Source of the DNA: an uncultured Draconibacterium sp.
GTDB lineage: Bacteria > Bacteroidota > Bacteroidia > Bacteroidales > Prolixibacteraceae
Direction of reading: 5' to 3'
NCBI GenBank assembly: GCA_947492175.1
Contig: CANLMQ010000039.1
Span: 1 to 53,269, forward strand
Length of the DNA stretch: 53,269 nt
The first letter of the stretch is position 1. The number at the start of each line of letters is the position of its first letter. Below, in pieces: positions 46,225-53,269 of the stretch. Both the position numbers and the translations under genes were made by a program. The notes below the pieces were generated by a model that saw nothing but the letters and a program-made list of their open reading frames with translations, made no database searches and had not been told where the DNA came from.

Positions 46225-47670
46225 TTAATTGCTGTATCCTGGATTTTGCTCCAGTAGTTCATTCAGATTCAAATCGATTTCCGGAATCGGAAACAAGTAA
46301 TCATCCTCGCTAAAATTGGCTAAGTAATCAGGACGAGTAGTTACCTGATCCAAAATTCGCTTACGACAGATATCAAACCATCGGTCAGCATTTTCGAACA
46401 CCAATTCCCAACTCCGCTCCTGAATAACAGCAGCATCAAATTCGGCTTGGCTCATCGCCGTGGTTAGCTTCGGATGAAGTGGGTTCTCCTCATAATTATT
46501 TGCCCGATCAATCACCTGGTTGATCGCGTCAACAGCCTTGTCTGTAGGACCTCCGTTAGCCATATTTGCTGCTTCTGCATATATCAGAAGAACATCAGCA
46601 TACCTTATCACCGGCCAGTTCATTGTTGACGAATAACCATTAAAATCATCTTCAGACAAGTAGAAGAAAAATTTCTTGCAAGATGGTGTTTGCTCCGCAA
46701 AATCGGTATAAGGAACTCCTTCCCATTCCAATAGAAGATATGCATCTTTACGAGCTTGTGCAGGCCAGCTGCGTTCAAATGTAGTATCAATAGCTGCATC
46801 ACCCCATCCGCCGTCAGCATAAACTGATGGAGCCCAAATTTGCGGATCGGTAGCAATATCATCATAAGTTGAATTGTAACTCCACATCATCTCTGGCCCA
46901 TATTTATTTTCAAGCTTAAATACATCGGTTATTTCCTGAACCAATGAATAGGTCTCTGATTCGATAACTTGTAAAGCCACATCGGCAGCTTTCTGATAGT
47001 AGGATGGTTCATTCAACGGATAAGTTGCCATAGTCAGGTAAACCTTTGCCAGTATTCCTTGTGCTGCTCCTTTGGTTGGTTTTCCGGGTTCTCCGGTCCA
47101 ACTCTCCGGCAGTTTTGATGAAGCAAAACTCAGATCGCTAACGATCAAATCATACACATCTGTAACGGATGATCTTGCCAAAGGATTAGCAATTGGGTCA
47201 GGTGTTTCATCCGTAATTAGTGGTACCCCCCCAAACATGCGAACCAGCATAAAGTAATTATGAGCCCTTAAAAACAAACCTTGGGCTAACAGCAAATCCT
47301 TAGCTTCGTCAGTTGCACCTTTTACATTACCTGCTTTAATAGAGGCAATTGCATTATTAATATTGAGTAACGCACCGTAATGCATCCGCCACAAGTCACT
47401 GCCATTATCCAAGCCAATATTTAAGTTACCTCCTACAAGTTGGTCATCATGGCGAAAGGGACCATAGCCATAACCATAGCCTCCCCAATATCTCCACAAA
47501 TAATTAAGGGATGCTGCATAAGCAGCCTCAATCTGTGACATTGAGTTTCCAAAGCTTTGAGGCGAAACAAAACTTTGCGGATCCTCATTCAAGCTCTGAC
47601 ATGAAGCCTGAAACAAAAGCAAAGTAATGAGCCAATAATGCAAATAACGAGTATATCTATCTATTTTCAT
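46225..47670 (-). CDS. SusD/RagB-family outer-membrane lipoprotein
   Basis: A 481-residue surface lipoprotein with lipobox Cys24 (FQASC). The SusD-type TPR regions show ANPLARSSVTDVYDLIVSDL, GAAQGILAKVYLTMA and RYADVLLIYAEAAN, followed near the end by ERSWELVFENADRWFDICR, all classical RagB/SusD signatures (a different subgroup from the locus 1 protein). It lies 12 bp after SusC and should bind the locus 2 glycan at the cell surface. Confidence 0.95.
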   Translation of the reverse strand: MKIDRYTRYLHYWLITLLLFQASCQSLNEDPQSFVSPQSFGNSMSQIEAAYAASLNYLWRYWGGYGYGYGPFRHDDQLVGGNLNIGLDNGSDLWRMHYGALLNINNAIASIKAGNVKGATDEAKDLLLAQGLFLRAHNYFMLVRMFGGVPLITDETPDPIANPLARSSVTDVYDLIVSDLSFASSKLPESWTGEPGKPTKGAAQGILAKVYLTMATYPLNEPSYYQKAADVALQVIESETYSLVQEITDVFKLENKYGPEMMWSYNSTYDDIATDPQIWAPSVYADGGWGDAAIDTTFERSWPAQARKDAYLLLEWEGVPYTDFAEQTPSCKKFFFYLSEDDFNGYSSTMNWPVIRYADVLLIYAEAANMANGGPTDKAVDAINQVIDRANNYEENPLHPKLTTAMSQAEFDAAVIQERSWELVFENADRWFDICRKRILDQVTTRPDYLANFSEDDYLFPIPEIDLNLNELLEQNPGYSN

Positions 47671-47682
47671 GATTTTGTAGTT

Positions 47683-50600
47683 TTAGAATGAAACATCGAT
47701 TCCAAAGGTGAATGTTTTAGCCGTTGGGTAGTTGCTTAAATCAACACCAATTTGGGCATCATTACTGTTGTATGAACTCACCTCCGGATCATAGCCGGAA
47801 TAATTAGTTAGTGTAAGCAAATTGGTAGCACTCACATAGGCTTTCAAATGGCCAATTCCCAAATCTTTTAATAAAAGCGAAGGAATAGTATATGCAAAAG
47901 TTATATTCTTCAGGCGTATATACGAACCATCTTCAACCCAACGACTCAAACGTTGATCATCACCGCGCCCCAATTGGATTGTGCTTACAAGAGCTGCATC
48001 CAAACGTGTTCGCTCATCAATAAAAGCAGGCACATCAGTATCCTGATTATCTGGCGTCCAACGATCCAATAAACGTGTACTGGTACCTTCTGCTCCTCCT
48101 TCAAGTCGGATTCTTCCCTGATTGAAAATATCATTTCCTTTAGAACCTTGAATTAAAGCAGTTAATTCAAATCCTTTGAAAGAGAAACGGTTTGTAAAAC
48201 CAAATATGAAATCGGGAATTGAGTTCCCAATAACTTTTATATCACTCGGAGTTATTTTACCATCGCTATCGACATCTGTATACTTAATATCCCCAGGTAG
48301 CTGGCCGTACTTAGCAGCTTCCGCTTCTTCACTCTGCTTCCATGTTCCGACCGTTTCGTAGCCATACATTTGCCCAAAAGGTTCGCCAACTCTTAGCTGC
48401 ATAAAACCATTTCGAAGACCATATCCGCCATAAGTCGTTCTAAATTCCAAACGATCATTCTCCCCTAAATCCAAAACCTCATTTCGGTTCCACGAAAAAT
48501 TAATTCCCATATTCCACTTAAATGCACCTACTAAAGGATCTCCCGTCAAAGCAATCTCTACTCCTTTGTTCTCTACCGATCCAACATTATCAATCATACT
48601 TCGTAAGCCTGTATAAGTTGGCAGAGTACGGTTCAACAATAAGTCCTCAGTTGTTTTTTTATACCAATCTACTGTAGCATTAATCCTACTATCCATAAAA
48701 CCGATATCAATTCCCAGATTTAACTGCTCGGTGCTTTCCCATTTCAAATTGGGATTTTGAGCACTGGCAATACGAAATCCCAGGTTAGTTGAACTTCCTC
48801 CAGTATAGGGATAATTAAAACCGGATTCCATCGAAGCAATTGTTTGATAAGGGCTAATTGCCTGGTTCCCTGTAATTCCCCAGCTTCCTCTTAGTTTAAG
48901 GTTTGAAAACAAGCTCAAATCTTTTATAAAGGATTCTTCAGAAGCCCGCCACGCCAATGAAACCGATGGGAAATACCCCCACTTATTGTTGTCGCCAAAG
49001 ACAGAAGACCCATCAGCACGATAGGTAGCCGTAAGTAAATATCTGTTGGCATATGCATAATTGATCCTTCCCAGATAAGAATTAATTACCCGTTCCTCTA
49101 AATGAGAGTATTTTTCTGAAATTTGATCAGCTCCGCCTAAATCGTTAATTCCCGTTTGGTCGACAGTAAATTTTGAAGCTATCAGACCAAAATCTTCCAA
49201 TTTCTCAAATTGCTGTTCGGCAACTCCAACTATAGTCAGATCATGAACTCCATTCCAAATATTGTTATAAGTTAGAATATTGGAATTCTGATATCTGGAG
49301 AATAAACTGGTATGCAAAGTTCCATACCCCAACTTGCCTCCAACAGGTTTTCCTTCCCATGTTTGACTATTGTAATAACTCTTATTATTTATGTTTCGAA
49401 TTGCTGCTCCCCCTGTCACCTTAAGTTTTAACCCTTTAACAATTTCATATTCCAAATGAGTACTGAGGTTATTTCGAATGGTATTATTTTTAACCTCTGG
49501 TTCTTGAGCAGCAGCTAAAGGATTCCAAGTATCATAAGCACCATATCCTACCGGATGACGGTTGTAATTTCCATTTTCATCAAATGGCGCAGTTGTGGGG
49601 TCCCAGCGAGGAGCAATATTCACTGCTTGCCCTAAGAAGCTAAGTGCTGTTCCTCCGCCATAAGGAGGCGAACTACCAGCTTCTTTTGCTCCACCCCAGT
49701 TCAATCCGAAGTGTAACTTTTCACTAATTTCAGCACTCAAATTCACCCGAAGGTTAAAACGTTTGTATTCCGAATTTAAAAGAATACCTTCCTGGTCAAG
49801 ATAAGCCCCTGAAACCATATAAGTCATCTTCTCTGTTCCTCCACCCAACGATAATTGATGATTTTGGATCGGCGCCACTCGGTATATTTCATCTTGCCAA
49901 TCAGTCCCTCCATCGCGTTCAAATCCCTGAATTTCCTCTTCTGTAAAAATCGGATCCGGGGTGCCAGAACCATTTTGAGTTGCCCGCCACGCATTTCGTG
50001 TACGCGCATAATCTGCAGCTCCCAATAAATCCAGTTTCTCTCTAATCGACTGAACACCGTAACTGTAACTATAACTAATTACAGGTTTCCCTTTTTTTCC
50101 TCCTTTTGTAGTGATGAGAATAACTCCATTAGCTCCCCTTGCTCCGTAAATTGCAGTAGCCGAAGCATCTTTCAAAATCTCCATTGACTCAATATCATTA
50201 GGATTCAACGAATTTAAGTTTCCTCCCTGTAAGCCATCAATCACAACTAATGCATTATTGCCCCCATTGATTGAATTCATACCCCGAACACGAATTGTTG
50301 TTTCAGCACCAGGTGCTCCGGCTGTATTCAGTACCAACACACCTGAAGCTCTCCCCTGCAATGCCTGATCAACTCGCTGCATTGGCATTTGAGTAAGGTC
50401 TTCACCCCGAACGGAGCTAACCGATCCCGTGATATCACTCTTTTTCAATGTACCATAGCCAATTGCAACAACTTCTTCAATGCCAATGGCATCTGCAATC
50501 ATTACAATATTAATAACACTTTTACTGCCAATAATTGTCTCTTGAGAAATCATTCCCACAAAAGAAAATACCAAAACCTCTGCATCATCCTGTACTGCTA

Positions 50601-51135
50601 ACGTATAATTTCCATCAAAATCAGAAGTTATTCCAATCGTAGTTCCTTTAACAACAATGGAAACTCCAGGAAGTGGTAAGCCCTCTTTATCTGTAACCTT
50701 CCCAGTAATTGTTTTCTTTTGAGGCTGGGGGATTTCTGGGATTGACTCTTCTGTTTCTTGTTGTGTCTCTCCTTTTGATTTTTCCAAACCAATTAGCACC
50801 TGTCTATCATTTATTTGATAGGTATTATCCGTATTTTCAAACAACTCTTCAAGTACTTCAGTAATTGTCTTATGTTCTACCTCAATGCTAACTATACGAT
50901 TTATATCGATATTTTGATCTTGGTAGAAAAAAATATACTCGCTTTGCTTTTCAATTGCATCAAAAATCTCCTCAATTGTTACTGCATTCAGGTGAACAGA
51001 TAACCTGGTAGTCTGCGAATAAGAGTTTGCACCAACTGCTACAAACGAAGTGATCAGTAAAAGGATAATCAACTTCATAATTAAAAATAATTTCTTTAGT
51101 TCCAGTACAGAACTATCATCAACATTTTTTTTCAT
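47683..51135 (-). CDS. SusC/RagA-family TonB-dependent transporter with STN domain
   Basis: A 1150-residue outer-membrane transporter. The signal region is long (basic start, hydrophobic IMKLIILLLITSFVAVGAN about 19-37). STN domain about 43-115; carboxypeptidase-regulatory-like domain about 140-215 with GTTIGITSDFDGNY; plug about 225-345 with VVIDGLQGG and GARGANGVILITTKGG; then the barrel ending GIDVSF. With FecR and the sigma factor upstream it forms a signal-transducing import system. It is separated from FecR by 120 bp that contain a strong hairpin and a -7 box. Confidence 0.95.
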   Translation of the reverse strand: MKKNVDDSSVLELKKLFLIMKLIILLLITSFVAVGANSYSQTTRLSVHLNAVTIEEIFDAIEKQSEYIFFYQDQNIDINRIVSIEVEHKTITEVLEELFENTDNTYQINDRQVLIGLEKSKGETQQETEESIPEIPQPQKKTITGKVTDKEGLPLPGVSIVVKGTTIGITSDFDGNYTLAVQDDAEVLVFSFVGMISQETIIGSKSVINIVMIADAIGIEEVVAIGYGTLKKSDITGSVSSVRGEDLTQMPMQRVDQALQGRASGVLVLNTAGAPGAETTIRVRGMNSINGGNNALVVIDGLQGGNLNSLNPNDIESMEILKDASATAIYGARGANGVILITTKGGKKGKPVISYSYSYGVQSIREKLDLLGAADYARTRNAWRATQNGSGTPDPIFTEEEIQGFERDGGTDWQDEIYRVAPIQNHQLSLGGGTEKMTYMVSGAYLDQEGILLNSEYKRFNLRVNLSAEISEKLHFGLNWGGAKEAGSSPPYGGGTALSFLGQAVNIAPRWDPTTAPFDENGNYNRHPVGYGAYDTWNPLAAAQEPEVKNNTIRNNLSTHLEYEIVKGLKLKVTGGAAIRNINNKSYYNSQTWEGKPVGGKLGYGTLHTSLFSRYQNSNILTYNNIWNGVHDLTIVGVAEQQFEKLEDFGLIASKFTVDQTGINDLGGADQISEKYSHLEERVINSYLGRINYAYANRYLLTATYRADGSSVFGDNNKWGYFPSVSLAWRASEESFIKDLSLFSNLKLRGSWGITGNQAISPYQTIASMESGFNYPYTGGSSTNLGFRIASAQNPNLKWESTEQLNLGIDIGFMDSRINATVDWYKKTTEDLLLNRTLPTYTGLRSMIDNVGSVENKGVEIALTGDPLVGAFKWNMGINFSWNRNEVLDLGENDRLEFRTTYGGYGLRNGFMQLRVGEPFGQMYGYETVGTWKQSEEAEAAKYGQLPGDIKYTDVDSDGKITPSDIKVIGNSIPDFIFGFTNRFSFKGFELTALIQGSKGNDIFNQGRIRLEGGAEGTSTRLLDRWTPDNQDTDVPAFIDERTRLDAALVSTIQLGRGDDQRLSRWVEDGSYIRLKNITFAYTIPSLLLKDLGIGHLKAYVSATNLLTLTNYSGYDPEVSSYNSNDAQIGVDLSNYPTAKTFTFGIDVSF

Positions 51136-51148
51136 AAATTTGAATGTT

Positions 51149-51156
51149 CAAAGTTA
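51149..51156 (-). promoter_or_regulatory. Possible -7 promoter element before locus 2 SusC
   Basis: TAACTTTG on the minus strand matches TAnnTTTG but lies only about 14 bp before the ATG, so the leader would be nearly absent. An ECF-dependent promoter elsewhere is equally possible. Confidence 0.3.
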
Positions 51157-51188
51157 ATATTGGACCTAATGGTCTAGTTAATTTTTCT

Positions 51189-51221
51189 AACCGGGTAATG
51201 TCTGCAACACATTTCCCGGTT
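51189..51221. terminator. Strong hairpin between FecR and SusC
   Basis: AACCGGG (51189-51195) plus AATGT (51197-51201) pair with ACATT (51209-51213) plus CCCGGTT (51215-51221), a 12-bp stem with one T-T mismatch and a 7-nt loop. The T-tract follows on the plus strand only, so on the operon strand it may be a transcript-attenuating or processing stem. Confidence 0.6.
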
Positions 51222-51255
51222 TTTGATTTTTAAATTGTTATCTATCACATAAGCA

Positions 51256-52416
51256 TTAGTTTTTTATTATTATTAAGTCATCTTTTGTTTCAATGGTTAT
51301 CGAAGAGGTATACGCAATTGAACCTAAAACATTATGCACATCCTCTTTCAAATCAAGCTTACCGGAAAATGTGATACCACTCAGATCATCAGAAATAATT
51401 ATGTTACTATTGTAATATCTACCAATCTTCTTAATTACCTCTTTTACCGGATCGTTTCTACAAATAATGTAACCATGTATCCACGAAGTATACTGCTCTG
51501 TATTAACCTTACTAGTATTGATTGATTCAGATTGCTTATCGAACAAAGCACTTTCACCCGGTAGAATATCAATCCTTTTTCCAAACAGCTGTTTATTACT
51601 TACACTTACAGCACCGTCCACCAAGACTGTTTGTGTAAAATTATCGTCTGCATAAGCAGAAATATTAAACTCCGTTCCTGTTACTATAATCTCAATATCT
51701 GGAGTATATACAATAAATGGATGTTCCGGATCTTTATGCACATCAAAAAATGCCTCGCCTGTCAAATAAACTTCCCTTTTCTTTCCCTCAAATGCAACCG
51801 GGAAAGATAGCTGACTTCCTGCATTTACATAAACTGTTGTACCGTCTTGTAATTGTAAACTGGTTTGTTGACCATATGGCATTACAACTTTTATTAATTT
51901 TTCTTTTGATTGATAAAGATTAAAGTTGTTTATTGTATCCTTATTGACAATTATTTCACCGGCAGATGCTATTTTAATTTCCGATTTTTTTTGCTGAATA
52001 AAACTTACATATCCACTGGGTAAGATAATCCTTGCTTTATCATACTGTTCTGTCTTATTTTCTGCAAAACTGAATTCCGGAGCTTTTTGAATTTTTGGAA
52101 TAAAAAGTGATATACTTGCAAGTATGAAAAATACTGCTGCCCACCGCCAAACAGTTTGGAATTTAATTTTTCTTCCTTCTTTTTGTTTAGCTTTATTCCA
52201 TACCAGATCAAGTCTTTCCTTAGATATGGGGCATTCAACAGCTTTCAGTGATTGAATAAATAGAACAGCTTCGTTTATTGTATTCTTCTTTTCTGGAAAC
52301 TCTTTAATCACTTGGCTCCAGAAATTATCGGATTCAATATCAGGATTTAACACCCAATGAATAAAAAATGAATCTGTTACAAATTGATCGAAGCTATAGT
52401 TTTTATATTTTTTCAT
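51256..52416 (-). CDS. FecR-family anti-sigma factor
   Basis: A 386-residue inner-membrane anti-sigma protein. Cytoplasmic part 1-85 with SKERLDLVWNKAKQKEG; one membrane helix about 88-105 (WRWAAVFFILASISLFI); periplasmic FecR domain (LQDGTTVYVNAGSQLSFPV, GEAFFDVHKDPEHPF, GTEFNISAY) and C-terminal DUF4974 domain ending IETKDDLIIIKN. It links SusC occupancy to the neighbouring sigma factor. Confidence 0.92.
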   Translation of the reverse strand: MKKYKNYSFDQFVTDSFFIHWVLNPDIESDNFWSQVIKEFPEKKNTINEAVLFIQSLKAVECPISKERLDLVWNKAKQKEGRKIKFQTVWRWAAVFFILASISLFIPKIQKAPEFSFAENKTEQYDKARIILPSGYVSFIQQKKSEIKIASAGEIIVNKDTINNFNLYQSKEKLIKVVMPYGQQTSLQLQDGTTVYVNAGSQLSFPVAFEGKKREVYLTGEAFFDVHKDPEHPFIVYTPDIEIIVTGTEFNISAYADDNFTQTVLVDGAVSVSNKQLFGKRIDILPGESALFDKQSESINTSKVNTEQYTSWIHGYIICRNDPVKEVIKKIGRYYNSNIIISDDLSGITFSGKLDLKEDVHNVLGSIAYTSSITIETKDDLIIIKN

Positions 52417-52499
52417 ATAATCTTGTTCTACATCTTAAAAAGACATAGAGTTCGATTACATCATCACTTTTTGACATTTTTTTTTGATTTTTTTCTAAA

Positions 52500-53105
52500 C
52501 TACTGAAGAGCAACATCATTTTTAAAGAAAAAAAGTAATAATATTCCTGAATTTTTTATTCCCTCACGTAATGATTTTATGGCTTTGTAAATAACATTTC
52601 TACAGGACTCAATACTCATTTTCATAATTCCCGCAATCTCATCATATTCTAATCCTTTCGTATAACGAAGATAGATTGCCTCCTTTTGTCGAGCGGTTAG
52701 TTTACTAATTCCTTCTTGCAACAGTTGCTGGTTAATTTGTGCTTCTTCTGATTGTATGATTTTTTGTTCGGTAGAAAACAGTATTTCAAATTGATATTCA
52801 TCAACTTCCCCTATTTGAAATTTCTTCTCCCTCTCCATTAAACGAATAAGGTTATTGCGAAATGCCTTCATTAGATAAATTTGAGGATTAGCAGATTTAC
52901 TAAAATTTTTAGAATTTGTAATAATTCGTGAAAACAGATCTTGAATACAGTCTTCAATAAGTTGTGTATTTTGAGTAAATTTAAGCCCATACTGATAAAG
53001 CGAATGCGAATAATCAAGATACACTTTCTCGATCACAGTAACATTTCCTTGCCTTACCTTCTTCCAGATTTTATATTGATCGTCATAGTTAGTACTGATC
53101 GTCAT
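52500..53105 (-). CDS. ECF RNA polymerase sigma factor (FecI-like)
   Basis: A 201-residue ECF sigma factor; region 2 about 25-95 (VYLDYSHSLYQYGLKFT, IEDCIQDLFSRII, YLMKAFRNNLIRL) and region 4 about 130-185 (KLTARQKEAIYLRYTKGLEYDEIAGIMKMSIESCRNVIYKAI). The C-terminal GILLLFFFKNDVALQ is a short hydrophobic tail typical of such sigma factors in glycan loci. It is the first gene of locus 2 and likely its switch. Confidence 0.92.
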   Translation of the reverse strand: MTISTNYDDQYKIWKKVRQGNVTVIEKVYLDYSHSLYQYGLKFTQNTQLIEDCIQDLFSRIITNSKNFSKSANPQIYLMKAFRNNLIRLMEREKKFQIGEVDEYQFEILFSTEQKIIQSEEAQINQQLLQEGISKLTARQKEAIYLRYTKGLEYDEIAGIMKMSIESCRNVIYKAIKSLREGIKNSGILLLFFFKNDVALQ

Positions 53106-53197
53106 AAGTCATTTATCTAATCTATTAACGAAAGTAAGCATTTTAATAAATCTGGTTCTAATTATTAAAGCCTAAATATGAATAAAACAATCTAACG

Positions 53198-53269
53198 GCA
53201 GTCTGTCTAAAAAGCCCTTTTTGGGATTATTGTTTTTGTTGGATTCAGGATGTTTGGGGAGTGACTTTC
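53198..53269. other. Sequence resembling the terminal repeat of an insertion sequence
   Basis: CAGTCTGTCTAAAAAG near 53199-53214 recalls the terminal inverted repeats of some Bacteroidota IS elements (GACTGTCTAAAAAG type). The element would continue outside the window; no transposase is visible. Confidence 0.2.

Overview
The window comes from a low-GC member of the Bacteroidota. The evidence is two SusC/SusD outer-membrane import pairs, each preceded by an ECF sigma factor and a FecR-type anti-sigma factor, promoters of the TAnnTTTG type, weak or absent Shine-Dalgarno sequences, and typical housekeeping genes of the phylum (DUF5606, large fused PurL, OmpA with thrombospondin-3 repeats). The mix suggests a Marinilabiliales/Prolixibacteraceae-like environmental bacterium, but that rank is inference.

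Layout. 1-600: non-coding array of about 12 units with a 41-bp period, each unit holding a short palindrome whose two arms change together. 627-1295 (+): class II aldolase. 1631-11161 (-): polysaccharide-utilisation locus 1 (sigma, FecR, SusC, SusD, PKD lipoprotein, GH5 glycosidase). 11253-13856 (-): large M14 peptidase with a probable amber codon just before its natural end. 14227-26769: mostly core genes (argS, ompA-like, DEDDh exonuclease, DUF5606, vitamin/metal-type TonB receptor, ECF sigma, DJ-1/YajL, purL, small lipoprotein). 26956-27041: tRNA-Leu(GAG). 27439-53105 (-): a 16-gene block, locus 2, which looks like an accessory island beside the tRNA gene.

Locus 2 reads from the right: ECF sigma, FecR, SusC, SusD, two GH74-like tandem beta-propeller lipoproteins, M14 peptidase, DUF5107-TPR protein, DoxX membrane protein, Tat-exported Gfo/Idh/MocA oxidoreductase, NRAMP-fold transporter that lacks the metal ligands, M20 hydrolase, SDR with altered active site, DapA/NanA-type aldolase, NagX/HGSNAT-type membrane acetyltransferase and GH20 hexosaminidase. 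Most gaps are 3-76 bp and one pair overlaps, so it behaves like one operon. A reasonable model is surface capture and cleavage of an amino-sugar glycan, periplasmic trimming and oxidation, import by the NRAMP-like carrier, then deacylation, oxidation/epimerisation and aldol cleavage in the cytoplasm. The substrate cannot be read from sequence alone. I consider this locus and the 41-bp array the most likely undescribed systems here.
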